Source: Neoarius graeffei
Taxonomy: Eukaryota > Chordata > Actinopteri > Siluriformes > Ariidae
DNA: 64,000 bases
Assembly (NCBI RefSeq): GCF_027579695.1
Contig: NC_083590.1
Location: 18,832,799 to 18,896,798 of the forward strand
Reading direction: 5' to 3'
This document shows positions 34,424 to 46,255 of this stretch, piece after piece; positions within the stretch are counted from its first letter, which is position 1, and each line of letters starts with the position of its first letter. The notes beneath the pieces are model-generated. The model had not been told where the DNA came from. It saw nothing but the letters and a program-made list of their open reading frames with translations, and searched no databases. The translations under genes and the position numbers were made by a program.

Positions 34424-34466
<43 letters not shown>
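34078..34466 (-). repeat. two V-SINE tail fragments in tandem with (ATT)n and (CATCT)n arrays
   Basis: Tail segments at about 34078-34209 and 34248-34422 both stop at gccaggtcatcacagggcct and continue into (ATT)n (34212-34246, 34424-34466). The period is 211 bp. The second has a greatly expanded pentamer tail (CATCT)n of about 55 bp. This looks like duplication of one truncated SINE plus its microsatellite. Confidence 0.88.
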
Positions 34467-34467
<1 letters not shown>

Positions 34468-35150
34468 TGTCCCCATACCATGATGTTTTGCCACCATACT
34501 TCACTATCTTTAGTGTACTGTGGCTCAAATTCAGAAATCACGGGTTATCTGATGTACTGTCAATTACCACCAGACCCGAAAAGAACAATTTTACTCTCAT
34601 CACTCCACAGAAAGTTACGCCATTTCTCTTTGGGCCAATCAATGTGTTCCTTGGCAAATTTGAACCGATTCTGCACATGCCATTTTTTTTTTCCAACAAT
34701 GGTGTTTTACAAGGCCTTCTTGCTGATAGCTTAGCTTCGATCAAACGTCTTCTGACTGTAATCATACTTACCGGTCATTTTAGATCATCTTTGATCTTCC
34801 TGGAGGTGATGATTGATTCGCTGAATCTTTGCCATTCTGACTATTCTTCAATCCATTTTAACAGTAGTTGCTTGTTTTCTTCCACATGTTTTGGGTTTTT
34901 GTTGCCATTTTAAAGAATTTGAGATCATTTCAGATGGGCGTCCTATAATTTGCTGCATTTCTTTTTTTTTTTTCCCTCTCCAATCAACTTTTTAATCAAA
35001 TTACATTGTTCCTCAGAACAGTGTTTGGGACAGCCCATTTTACTTAGAAATTCAGAAGGAAATATATTTTATAACAATGTGTGAAACATTTGCTTCCTTA
35101 AAGACACCTGGGTTTTTTTTTTCCACAGAATGAATGAATTCTCTAATTAA
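34467..35150 (-). pseudogene. Tc1-like transposon, N-terminal half remnant
   Basis: The minus strand from about 35040 reads MGCPKHCSEEQCNLIKKLI, then RPSEMISNSLKWQQK, and from 34760 [18 protein letters not shown], then [12 protein letters not shown], corresponding to the start, DNA-binding region and first catalytic part of a Tc1-like transposase. It includes the 5' UTR to about 35150. The second half is missing, cut off at the (ATT)n array. Several small changes interrupt the frame. Confidence 0.75.
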
Positions 35151-35495
35151 ACTCCACACTGCCCCTTTTGGAACATGCCCCTTTCAACACTGCCCCTCCT
35201 TTCAACTGCTACTTTCTCGAACACAACTGTACGGGGCAGAGTCCAACTTTCTACTCAAATAAAGGAAGGTGAGGCAGCGATTCCCTGACACTTCCTTTGC
35301 CAGACTAAAACAGGAAATACACAGGAAAAGGGATGGATTAGGGACTGGGGCTATTGGGCAAAGGCCAAGTGAGTCCTCGATGAGCATAGATTACTTATCA
35401 ACATACTGTACAAGCAATGAATGTTCTCTGAATCTGAAAATGATTTATTGGCATGCAGGTTTGAATTTTTAACCACTGATCTGTTTTTAACTACA

Positions 35496-35619
35496 CACAG
35501 CAAAATCCCCAGTGTTGAATTAACACCCAGAGTGTTGATTTAACACCCTACTGTGTTTATCCAATTGGACACAAATTAACTCTGAAAGTGTTAATTCAAC
35601 ACTGAGGAATTTGCTGTGC
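35496..35619. mobile_element. small palindromic MITE, ~124 bp
   Basis: Inverted repeats of about 33 bp: cacagcaaaatccccagtgt plus tgaattaacac, against gtgttaattcaacactgagg plus aatttgctgtg. The centre is short and contains further gtgtt/aacac motifs. The family is frequent in fish. Confidence 0.85.
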
Positions 35620-35639
35620 AGCTAGAAAAGAACAACAAC

Positions 35640-36395
35640 AAGAAGACAGAGTCATCTATATCCCCCGCCCTATATACCAACTATATACCAAGTTTCAAGA
35701 TATTATTTGTCACATTTTTCAAGTTCTGCTGCAGGAAACCAAACCAACCCTACCTCTTTATACTGACCTCAGCAGCCCATGGCATAAACCCACAGGACCT
35801 TTGGTCCAGGTGAGCTAAAAATTTAAATTTCTCACATTTCTTAGTATCAAAAGGCACATATACATTACTTAATCAACACGTATACCAACTTTCAAGACCA
35901 TACCACTCATAGTTTTCAAGTTCTGCTCTGGAAACAAAACCTACCCTTAAGACTAACCTGAGAGACTAAGTCGGAAATTGTTTCCATGGAAACATGAAAA
36001 ATTTAAATTTCTCAAATTTCTTAGTATGAAAAGGCACATCTACATCACCTTGTTAACATGTATACCAAGTTTCAAATCTGTATCATGAATAGTTTTGGAT
36101 ATATGCTCCAGAAACGAACATTGCTCTTAGAAGCTAAGTCAAAATCTATTTTTTATGTAAAAATTTGAAAAATACTTTTTTTTTTTTTCAAAAATCCAAA
36201 ATAGCAAAAGGCACCAGTTCACATGTTGCTTGATATGTATACAAAGTTTCATGAAGATATCTTCAGTAGTTTTAAAAGATATGGCCCGGAAACAAAAATG
36301 TGACCAGACAGACAACCAGATGGACAGACGGACAGGCAGACAGAACCCATTTCTATATCCCCTGCCAAACTTTGTTTGGGCGAGGGATTTAAAAA
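35640..36395 (+). mobile_element. pearl/HINE-like element A: four ~180 bp units plus (GACAGACG) tract and terminal hairpin
   Basis: Diverged units carry tataccaagtttca-like motifs at about 35683, 35880, 36060 and 36237 (spacing 197, 180, 177). They are followed by gacagacggacaggcagaca-type tetranucleotides (36300-36340) and an end tatatcccctgccaaactttgtttgggcgaggga that can pair as a short hairpin. The architecture recalls bivalve 'pearl' and Helentron-associated elements. The assignment is by analogy. Confidence 0.6.
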
Positions 36396-36399
36396 AAAA

Positions 36400-37785
36400 A
36401 CATAACTATGTCTAACCTTAAAGCTACACTCATGCACATCAGTGAAAAGAAAAGCTAAAAATGAAATGAAGTGCAAACTAAAATGGGCCAAAGAAGAATT
36501 GACATGTTTTCACTACTCGCTTTGAAAGCTAGACAGCCTTTCGATTTCATTAAATCGGTGAAATTTAGTTCCCTCTGACTAGTGGTCATTGTGATATATG
36601 TTTATTTCTGTAATATCTAAAAAAAATCAGGCCATTCTGTGGCTGGGAAGTTATTTAATTTGAGGGGATTAAAGCAAATAACGTGTATGAAATCGCTCGC
36701 TTCGTGCAGTCAAGCAGACAGAGGAAGTCCATGCATGTGCATACACAGGTTTACCTTTTTCTTCTTCTTTTGGGTTCTACAGCAGCTGGCATCCACAGTG
36801 TTGCATTACTGCCATCTACAGGTTTACCTTTGACCGTGCACTGACCGTTCCATCATTCTGTCACTAAACAAACAGCTGATCACACCGAGGTGCTCGCTGA
36901 CCGCCGATATTTATTAGTTTGGTCCTGTGTTTCCTTTCCTTCGTATATAACATAATGCCTTTTCTTCTTGCTTTCCATTACTGTAGTCGGTCTTTCACGT
37001 TTCATTCGCACACTCACGTCCTCCATTTTTCTTTCCTGTTTCAAGTTTGTATCCCACAATGCCTTGCGTGAACAGGGAAAGCCCACCATGTGATGCATGA
37101 TGTAGTATCTTGAATTGTGTCATGGTGAAGCAGGAAAAAATAGCGGAGAATTTCGGGCCACGTGGAGATAAATTAATTAATTGTTCTATTAAAAAAACCT
37201 AATAAAATTGGAAGTCTGTGATTTGAATTCAGTAGCTTTCGGTCCACTAAACAAAATAATTGGGTGTCGGGGAAAATTCTTTTTATGACCTAGATGTGAA
37301 AAATGTGAAAAGCAGTCTACCTTTAAATTTGAGTTTGTTAAAGAGGTGGCCTTTAACGGTTTGATAGATAAATTGGATGAATGTCAACAACTAACACCAG
37401 CCAATCAAAAGCATGGAGTATTTGTGATGTCATCACTACAAATCTGAGCTGTTGGATTGGCAAGATTCTGTGTGGGGTTTTTTTTTGTAACTTTTTACAC
37501 TAGGAACAATCTTATTCTATGATTTTATTGGTTTATTTTCTTCTATTAAACTAGCACTCATAGTAAAATACCTTTAGGTTTCTCCAACATTACCATAACT
37601 TACGAAATGCTGGCTGGATTTCGGCTTACATACCGTAGCTTGCTATTATGAAAACAATTAAGTGTAAGCTAGATAGAATTTTGCTACGATTGTTTGGTGC
37701 TGGTTGTTGAGCTTAGCTTTCTTCACATAGGTTGATCTTAAGGCAGCAGTAACTTAATAAAATCAAGCGTGCCTTCTGCATAGCA
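36400..37785. other. no recognisable feature except a small repeat scrap
   Basis: 36760-36830 (cttcttttgggttctacagc...gcattactgccatctacag) resembles 26140-26200 and is a dispersed motif. Otherwise nothing recognised. Confidence 0.4.
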
Positions 37786-37799
37786 CTGAGATTAATCCA

Positions 37800-38162
37800 T
37801 CTGTAGCTGTTTATCCTATTCTACAGGATCGCAGGCAAGCTGGAGCCTATCCCAGCTGACTACGGGCGAAAGGCGGGGTACACCCTGGACAAGTCGCCAG
37901 GTCATCACAGGGCTGACACATAGACACAGACAACCATTCACACTCACATTCACACCTACGCTCAATTTAGAGTCACCAGTTAACCTAACCTGCATGTCTT
38001 TGGACTGTGGGGGAAACCGGAGCACCCGGAGGAAACCCACGCAGACACAGGGAGAACATGCAAACTCCACACAGAAAGGCCCTCGCCGGCCACGGGGCTC
38101 GAACCCAGAACCTTCTTGCTGTGAGGCAACAGTGCTAACCACTACACCACCGTGCTGCCCTC
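37800..38162 (-). repeat. V-SINE, full length, 14 bp target duplication
   Basis: Flanked by ctgagattaatcca at 37786-37799 and 38163-38176. Confidence 0.96.
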
Positions 38163-38176
38163 CTGAGATTAATCCA

Positions 38177-39350
38177 CCAACTTTTATCATGAATGTAGCA
38201 TTGTCTGTGACTTTGTTTTATTTGTTTTTCATATGTTTTAATTTAGGGCAGGGTGTAATTACACTAATAATTAGATTAGCTCAGTTGTAGAGAATTTTCG
38301 CTTCAGTTCAAAGCATTCCTGAATGTACAGAGCTCCACATACAAACTAGAAATATCGGTTAGTCAACATGTATGCTGGCTTGAGCACGTGTTAAACATGT
38401 TAACGACATGTTTATAACTGGTTGAGTAATTATGTACAGCTTGCTACTGGTGTGTCACGCCACCCTGTGATGCAGCATCAGCAGTAGTTTGAAAAGATGC
38501 TGTTGGTTGACTTCATGGGTCTCGAAAGAAGCATGTGATGCCTGGTTAGTGGCTGTCGTGTGATTGGAGAGACCTAACTGGTGGGTGGGAGTTGGCTAAG
38601 ACTAAATTATGGAGAAAACGAGAGGGGGGGGGGGAATAACTTGCTACCTAAATGTGTATTAGAGGAAGTCCAGAATGCATTTGCTGAGTGTGTATAATTT
38701 GGCGCAATCAGACAGCTGAGACATTACACAACAATTCCTTTTTATTCAATCGAACGTGTTTTTCATCACGTCGAAGGTCTGCGTTCCTGTGAGTTCTACG
38801 CTGATGTGTGTTGAGGATTTTGCCTCGCTCATGAGTTACCCTTGCGTATAAAAATTAAAAATGGCTTCCTTTGAATAATCAGGTCACGGTGCAGGATCAA
38901 CCAGTACAAGTGGTATTGAAATGGTATGGAAATGAATTCCTGGGGGTTGCTCAAGACCTTTTTTCTCCAACCTCCCTCCTCCTCTGTGTTTTTCTTTCCT
39001 TTGGCATGCCTTCTCAACCTCGCCCAGTCTCCAGCCTCAGTTCCAACATATCTTACCTCCATTAACATTAACATATTTTTATTTTAATTCTCCTGTGTGT
39101 ATATATCATGTGATTCCCCCCCACACACACACCTTATTTATTTATTATCAAATGTGATTTTTCACATGATTTAATAATTTCCACTTATGATCCCCCACCC
39201 CGATATGATTCATTTATTTACATTGTTTACATTATCATTATTTCCATATTATATCTTTATTTTCACATCTACAGCCTGTGGTTTCATTTTACAGACGAGT
39301 TTCTGACATGAATAAAGTGTCATGATGTGTTTATTAGAAGTCATATGTGC
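38177..39350. other. no recognisable feature
   Basis: Nothing recognised. Confidence 0.4.
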
Positions 39351-39355
39351 AGTTT

Positions 39356-40248
39356 CAGGCTACATCCACGCGACAACGGCAACGAGATTTTTTTTTTAAA
39401 TATCGCGTCCACATGGGCAACGGATCAGTAAAATATCAGGTTCATATGGCAATGCAACGCTTGCTGAAAACGATGCAATACACATGCTACACCTCTACGT
39501 GCACTGTAAAACGGTCCCATCGGAGACACCAGAACAATAGAAGTAGACGCATGCGCATAACTGCGCATGCGCACAGTGACTATCCCTGTCACTGTCACAC
39601 GCACACACTTTCTCACTCCCTTAAATCACGTGCTCGTTTTTTGAATGGAGACGCGGAAAGAGGAATGAATGGGGGTAGATGGAAGCCAGTATGCCAACAT
39701 TCTGATATCCTCCAGAATTCTTTAATGGTCCGGAATAAATTGAATGATACACGTTGATGGATTACTTTGTTCTTCTACGCCCTTTTTGAGGAATGTATTG
39801 TCGGACTTAAACCAACATCTGAAGAGGTGAGATCGCTCCTTTTTTTTCCCTATTTTTGCTGGCGGGATTGACTCTGCCCTAAGGGCTATTCTCTCTCTCT
39901 CTCTCACTTTGCACCATTACACAATAAATATTCACAGTGAAAATATTTTGTAAGCGCATTTCATGAACCAAGTTATAGGATTTGTTGACAACTCGCATCG
40001 AGTTCGTTACACTTCTACCCGGCGTGAAGCACATGCGGTTGTGATGTCATCGTAAACAAATCCGTTCTACTCATCCAGACGACTTCGCAACGGCGCCGTT
40101 GCCTGATTTTTCCACTCTGGAACCCGTTCTCAAAAGATTTCGTTTTGGGGCACCCAAAACGCCGGTGCCGTGTGGACGCCAGGCCGAAACGATAAACAAT
40201 TTTATCAGATTCACCTGAATCCGTTGCCGTGTGGACAGGGCCTCAGGA
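39356..40248. mobile_element. hAT-like non-autonomous element
   Basis: Inverted ends: caggctacatccacgcgaca and acgg on the left, ccgttgccgtgtggacaggg with cct on the right. The interior has aaaacg-rich motifs repeated inverted, and a perfect self-complementary stretch gcgcatgcgc (39566-39575). No target duplication could be fixed. Confidence 0.6.
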
Positions 40249-40616
40249 TATAACATGATGAAATGCTCCTTCTCATGTCATCAGCAATGAAAGGTGTGTC
40301 AGTTTTCTGGAAGAGTAAATCCATTCGAATGCAAATTTCCTTCCTATAGGTTTTATCAAGGCTGTTAGTGATGGGGTGGAGGATAGTGATGCTGTACAAG
40401 ATTTCTTATACAAAACAGCATGTTGGTTTAAAAATGAGGTTGAAGAGCAGTGTTTAAGGCTACAATTTATATTTAAATATCTGTTATTTGTTATTGGACA
40501 AATGTCATCAAATCCCCGTCTCATGAATGTTTTCTACTCTAATGTCTGGTATATATCTAACCTGTTCTTTAAATCCTCCATTTCACACTTTTAACATTTT
40601 ATATTGCAAACATTTC

Positions 40617-40801
40617 TGTGGCAGCGCGGGTGTGGTCAAGCACATCCATTTGCGACCGGAGGGCAAGGCTGTGGAAGGTGAGTGCCGAAGCAGACACACC
40701 TGTGTATAATTAATGTTTTGTGTGTGTGTGTGTTTTGTGATTGGTGTGAGCTGATAAGGAGAGGGAGAGCCAAGAGGAGGGAGGATTTCCCTCGACTGGA
40801 A

Positions 40802-40861
<60 letters not shown>

Positions 40862-41285
40862 TATATCACTCTTTAAAGCTGAAAAGGTACATTGTGAAAT
40901 AAAGACATGGGAAATTTGTAACCACTACCCACCTGTCTCTGTGCTTCAGTGTCAACCCCAATCAGGGAACTGTTACACTGGTGCAGAAACCCAAGAAGCT
41001 GAAGTGAACCGCTGTCCATGAAGTCCTTGCCGTTGCCCAATAGAACCAGCACCAGGCGCTAGTCACTAAGCGAGCAGGAGTGGCACTTTGAGGCCCTGCT
41101 GCAGGCCCAGCAGGAGGACCACCAAGCACTCCTGTGTCTCGTCATGCCATGACAGCAGGCTTCCCCCGCATCACCCCGATGAAAATGGGGCCACATGATG
41201 ACCCAGCGACCTTTTTAGCGCTCTTTGAGTGAGCAGCGGCGGTGGTCGGATGATCCTCGAGTGGCTTGCTAACTGCTGCTCCTCA
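40617..41285 (+). mobile_element. Ty3/Gypsy-type LTR retrotransposon fossil: LTR, primer site and part of gag
   Basis: The LTR spans about 40617-40977 (tgtggcagcg...tgttaca) with a long (GT)n inside. A primer-binding-site-like ctggtgcagaaaccc follows, and a gag-like stretch to about 41285. Its plus-strand reading resembles the coiled Gln/Glu segment and the PRITPMKMGPHDDP motif of fish Gypsy gag proteins. No pol or 3' LTR is joined to it. It is broken and incomplete. The diverged LTR suggests considerable age. Confidence 0.7.
40806..40856. repeat. (GT)n microsatellite in an LTR
   Basis: About 50 bp of GT dinucleotides. Confidence 0.97.
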
Positions 41286-41381
41286 CCAGGGAAGCCTGTC
41301 TGCATATCTTCAAGATTATTTGTACAAGTAAGGAATAAAAAATCAACTAGTGCATGTTTAAGACAAGCTGTAAACACTCAT

Positions 41382-41750
41382 CTCATTATCTCTAGCCGCT
41401 TTATCCTGTCCTACAGGGTTGCAGGCAAGCTGGAGCCTATCCCAGCTGACTACGGGTGAAAGGCAGGGTACACCCTGGACAAGTCGCCAGGTCATCACAG
41501 GGCTGACACATAGACACAGACAACCATTCACACTCACATTCACACCTACGCTCAATTTAGAGTCACCAGTTAACCTAACCTGCATGTCTTTGGACTGTGG
41601 GGGAAACCGGAGCACCCGGAGGAAACCTACACGGACACGGGGAGAACATGCAAACTCCACACAGAAAGGCCCTCGCCGGCCACGGGGCTCGAACCCGGAC
41701 CTTCTTGCTGTGAGGCGACAGCGCTAACCACTACACCACCGTGACGCCCC
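41382..41750 (-). repeat. V-SINE, full length, 15 bp target duplication
   Basis: Flanked by perfect gctgtaaacactcat at 41367-41381 and 41751-41765. Confidence 0.96.
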
Positions 41751-41842
41751 GCTGTAAACACTCATACACTAAATAAATAAATACATAAATAAATAATTTT
41801 TACTGAGCTTAGGTCACAGATACCAAACTAACAATAGATCAC

Positions 41843-42156
41843 TGTGGCAGCGGGGGCGTGGCCAAGCATTGGTCTGTGAATGGAGGGTGGAGTCAGGGAA
41901 GGTAATTGGTGGAATCAATGCACCTGATGGGAATTAACCTGTGTTTGTGTGTCTTCCCCAGTGACCGCGCCCTTTAAAAGGAGAGAGAGAGCAGAGAAAG
42001 GGAGCCCTCTCCCCAACCAGAACACTTGTGTGTGTGCGTGTGTGGCTGGGAGAGTGTGGAAAAAGTCTTAGCTGAAAAGCTGGAAATAAAGAGTTTTGAG
42101 AACTCAGTTCTGGCCTGCCGTGCTTCTGTGCTCCACCCACCTGGTCCGATACAACA
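41843..42156 (+). mobile_element. solo LTR of a Ty3/Gypsy-type retrotransposon, with 5 bp target duplication
   Basis: Starts tgtggcagcg and ends gatacaaca, flanked by atcac on both sides (41838-41842, 42157-42161). It contains a TATA-like ctttaaaagg and aataaag as poly(A) signal. It is related to the LTR at 40617. A solo LTR arises by recombination between the two LTRs of a full copy. The intact target repeat suggests moderate age. Confidence 0.85.
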
Positions 42157-42231
42157 ATCACCTAAAAATGGAAAGTGAGCCTTGATTAGTGCACTTTTAA
42201 TTGCAATAGTCTTTTTTTAAATTTCTTGTTA

Positions 42232-43012
42232 CAGTGGTGCTTGAAAGTTTGTGAATGCTTTAGAATTTTCTATATTTCTGCATAAATATGACCTGGGGCG
42301 GCACGGTGGTGTAGTGGTTAGCGCTGTCGCCTCACAGCAAGAAGGTCCGGGTTCGAGCCCCGTGGCCAGCGAGGGCCTTTCTGTGTGGAGTTTGCATGTT
42401 CTCCCTGTGTCCGTGTGGGTTTCCTCTGGGTGCTCCGGTTTCCCCCACAGTCCAAAGACATGCAGGTTAGGTTAACTGGTGACTCTAAATTGACCGTAGG
42501 TGTGAATGTGAGTGTGAATGGTTGTCTGTGTCTATGTGTCAGCCCTGTGATGACCTGGCGACTTGTCCAGGGTGTACCCCGCCTTTCGCCCGTAGTCAGC
42601 TGGGATAGGCTCCAGCTCGCCTGTGACCCTGTAGAACAGGATAAAGCGGCTAGAGATAATGAGATGAGATGAGAAATATGGCCTAAAACATCATCAGATT
42701 TTCACACAAGTCCTAAAAGTAGATAAAGAGAACCCAGTTAAACAAATCAGACAAAAATATTATACTTGGTCATTTATTTATTGAGGAAAATGATCCAATA
42801 TTACAAATCTGTGAGTGGCAAAAGTATGTGAACCTTTGCTTTCAGTATCTGGTGTGACCCCCTTATGCAGCAATAACTGCAACTAAACGTTTCCGGTAAC
42901 TGTTGATCAGTCCTGCACACCGGCTTGGAGGAATTTTAGTCCATTCCTCTGTACAGAACAGCTTCAACTCTGGGATGTTGGTGGGTTTCCTCACATGAAC
43001 TGCTCGCTGAGA
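42232..43012 (-). mobile_element. Tc1-like transposon, 3' part, containing a V-SINE
   Basis: The plus-strand left end cagtggtgcttgaaagtttg after TA (42230-42231) is the terminal repeat. From 43012 to about 42860 the minus strand encodes the C-terminus of the transposase (NIPELKLFCTEEWTKIPPSR, CAGLINSYRKR and LVAVIAA, approximate). A V-SINE (42297-42674) sits near the terminal repeat. The other two thirds of the element are absent. Confidence 0.88.
42297..42674 (+). repeat. V-SINE, full length, in a Tc1-like remnant
   Basis: Flanked by aaatatgacct and aaatatggcct (one mismatch), the target duplication. Confidence 0.95.
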
Positions 43013-43015
43013 AAA

Positions 43016-43640
43016 TCCATGTGGAAAACTGTATTCATTTTTGGAATGCTTGTTTGTGTTTACGTGTGCTTTTTGTCAGCCGTTTTATAGACAGAGTGAA
43101 GTCCGACATCTCAGGCTGAAATCGGTACGTGCACAGCACAGCCGAATAATTCTCCTTTAAGGAAAAAACCCATGCATTGCTTAAAAAAAAACTTTACAAG
43201 AAACACATTAAAGTCATTATAAATCCTGGAATCGCTTTACTGGTGAAGGGAATGAAGCTGGATGCAGAATCATCATATTGTGATGTGATTTAAAAGTGAT
43301 TTAGATGATAACAGGGTATCAAATTTACTTTTAGTAATACTGTTTTAAATTATTCCAGTTGTGTTCATGAGACAACTCATGTATTTTGAGGTGATAACTG
43401 TTGTGTGATAATTCAGCTAAACTGGAGGTAACAACTTCTTACATCTTAGCAACATTAGTCTTGTAACTTTCATACAAAATTTTAAAAAACTTTAAGCACC
43501 ATACATGTCCGAGCTGATCAGCGACATTAAAATGAGTAAGACGCTGTTTTACATTTCTTCTGTTTCTTTAATATTTTACTAATAAAAAAACAACAAAAAA
43601 AAACCAACCAACCAAACAAACAAACAAACAAAAAAAGCAG
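43016..43640. other. no recognisable feature
   Basis: Nothing recognised; ends in an AAAC-rich stretch. Confidence 0.4.
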
Positions 43641-43648
43641 TTACAATA

Positions 43649-44749
43649 CAGTGCCGTATTAAGCCAATGCGGTGCCCCTGGGCACTATACCTCAAGTGCC
43701 CCCCCACCACCACCCTGCGCGCACGCGTTCAGTAACCTCCTGCACACACTCACAAACCTTGCCCTTTGCTGTCAAAAATAGTAGCATATACATAAACAAT
43801 AGTACACATAAACAAGGTCATTCTTCCTCATTGAAAATGTATTAAGTAGGCTACATCAGCCCATCAAATTCACTGAAAACAACCAACGATATGCATGTAG
43901 GCATACTGAAATGTCTTATTCAAAAATGAGCAGCATATATTTGTATGTCTCAATAAAAACCTTCAAAGCATCCATACTCTGTTCTATCCATATTAAAATG
44001 TCTCAATTCAAAATGTGTATCAATTCAAACAGCATCAGCAATTTAAACAGCATCCATCTATATACAATACAGCATATTCAAATGTGCCAATTCAAAATGT
44101 GCATCAATTAAAATAGCACTTCCCCGGGGTCTCCCTCGCTCCCATCTTCCTCAAGGGGATCCTCGTCGTCGCCGACCCCTCGGCTAACACTGGCTGTGGT
44201 TGTAGCATCTCCCCGGCTAGTGCTAGCAGGGCCATCTTCCTCACTAGCATCGCTGATTTCACTAGCTTCGGCTTCAGCGCTGGTAGTGACAGCAGTTGTC
44301 GATGTTTTTATTAAAAAAACGATCTAACACTGGAACATTTTTAATTGCAGCTACACGCCTGGAGTCTCTCTCTTTTTTAAATTTTCTCTTCGCACAACCA
44401 CTCAATTGATGTCTGTCCATTTTTCATTTCTACCGCGGTTTTTAAAAAATTGATGCATTTCACCGTAGGTGGACTGGCTCAACTGACAGGTTGAGGAAAG
44501 GGGGGTTAATGGTCACATAGGCCACTCTTGCTCAGAATTATGATTATTGTTGTTGTTCTTATGAAATTAGTGTTCATAATGAATTATATATGACTATTTA
44601 ACAGTGTCAAGTGTATAACCATTTTAAGTGTACAAACATTCACGAAAAATATTTTTAAAGTTTCTGTCATGTGGTGCCCCCCCACTGGCTGTGAGTGGTT
44701 AGTGCCCCTGGGCACTGTGCCGCAGGCCCATATAGTTAATCCGGCACTG
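43649..44749 (-). mobile_element. hAT element, 1101 bp, perfect 8 bp target duplication
   Basis: Ends cagtgccg and cggcactg, flanked by ttacaata at 43641-43648 and 44750-44757. Near the right end the minus strand encodes MDRHQLSGCAKRKFKKERDS then RRVAAIKNVPVLDRFF, the start of a ZMYM1-like hAT transposase, followed in another frame by an acidic Ser/Glu segment (SAEAEASEISDASEEDGPAS). The catalytic and dimerisation parts are deleted. Confidence 0.92.
44110..44420 (-). pseudogene. N-terminal remnant of a hAT (ZMYM1-like) transposase
   Basis: The ATG is at 44418-44420. The basic SGxxKRKxKKE start is typical of this transposase group. The frame shifts in an A-run near 44315, after DRFFNKN, and the acidic segment continues in the next frame to about 44115. 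No conserved catalytic residue is present. Confidence 0.75.
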
Positions 44750-45036
44750 TTACAATACCTAGAATGTTTCCAGTTCTAGTGTTGGACACAACTTTAATTT
44801 ATTTCTATTTGCGGCAGTAGTATAACGTGTGTATTCATGTTGTGTGCGGTCTGTATATGTCATGTGTATACTGTATATACGTGCAAGTGTTTGTATCTGA
44901 GTGTGATTTAATCACTCGCGGTATTATGGAACACAAAAGCACGAGTGATGTTTTGGTCTCTATGGTACACTGTGTTCTTTAAACTCACCACAAAAGCATG
45001 CTACATACATAGCTACATCCTTTTTCACAGAGGAAG

Positions 45037-45042
<6 letters not shown>

Positions 45043-45091
<49 letters not shown>
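45043..45091. repeat. (CA)n microsatellite
   Basis: About 49 bp of CA dinucleotides. Confidence 0.97.
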
Positions 45092-45094
<3 letters not shown>

Positions 45095-45698
45095 CATGGC
45101 ACTGTGTACAAAGGTCACTGCAGTAGACTATGAGAGTCACTCATAATCCATAAATAAGCTGTTTGTGTGCGTGCAAACACGGCTGTAAATCAAGCGCACA
45201 ACACACTATAGTACACAGTGGTGGTGTTTAAGTTCATAACACGCTCAAATTATGTCTCTGGCTCTCTAGAGCTGCTTTATAAGCCTTTATAATTTCGTAT
45301 GACTACACTGTAACTCTACTAATGTCACACAGTCACGTGCTGTAAGGGCCCGGTCCCACAACACCAATAACTATAACTCCAACTCTGACGGTCCCTCTGC
45401 CTGAATTTACTTCCAGTCTGGAGCAGAAACACCACAACTATAATCCCCACTATAATATCACTTGGTCCTGACACTCAGGGAAATAAACGCATGCAACTTA
45501 GGAATAGTCATGGAAGTTTTTTCCAAGTAGTAGCACATTATTCCGGGTCGTACTGTACAGCTTGGACTCCAAAACAACCCATGTACACACTCCGGTGGTT
45601 GATATAATACGGATAGGTCACGGATTATGGAAATATAATAAAAAAGGATACAAAATACGGAGTGGTTACGGATTTTAATACGGATGCACGACGGATGC

Positions 45699-46080
45699 GG
45701 CGGCACGGTGGTGTAGTGGTTAGCGCTGTCGCCTCACAGCAAGAAGGTCCGGGTTCGAGCCCCGTGGCCGACGAGGGCCTTTCTGTGTGGAGTTTGCATG
45801 TTCTCCCCGTGTCCGCGTGGGTTTCCTCCGGGTGCTCCGGTTTCCCCCACAGTCCAAAGACATGCAGGTTAGGTTAACTGGTGACTCTAAATTGACCGTA
45901 GGTGTGAATGTGAGTGTGAATGGTTGTCTGTGTCTATGTGTCAGCCCTGTGATGACCTGGCGACTTGTCCAGGGTGTACCCCGCCTTTCGCCCGTAGTCA
46001 GCTGGGATAGGCTCCAGCTTGCCTGCGACCCTGTAGAACAGGATAAAGCGGCTAGAGATGATGAGATGAGATGAGATGAG
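45699..46080 (+). repeat. V-SINE, full length, 11 bp target duplication
   Basis: Flanked by perfect acgacggatgc at 45688-45698 and 46081-46091. Confidence 0.96.
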
Positions 46081-46255
46081 ACGACGGATGCTAATAATTT
46101 ACGGATTGGTCACGGACATTTCGGTCGGTTACCGGTTTCATACGGATGATGCATCACGGATAAAAAAAATTAAGAAGTCTAAAACAATTAAATGTTTGGA
46201 CTGCTGAAGTTCATAATTAAAATATCTTACCTGTATTTATTTGTTTACTTTATTA

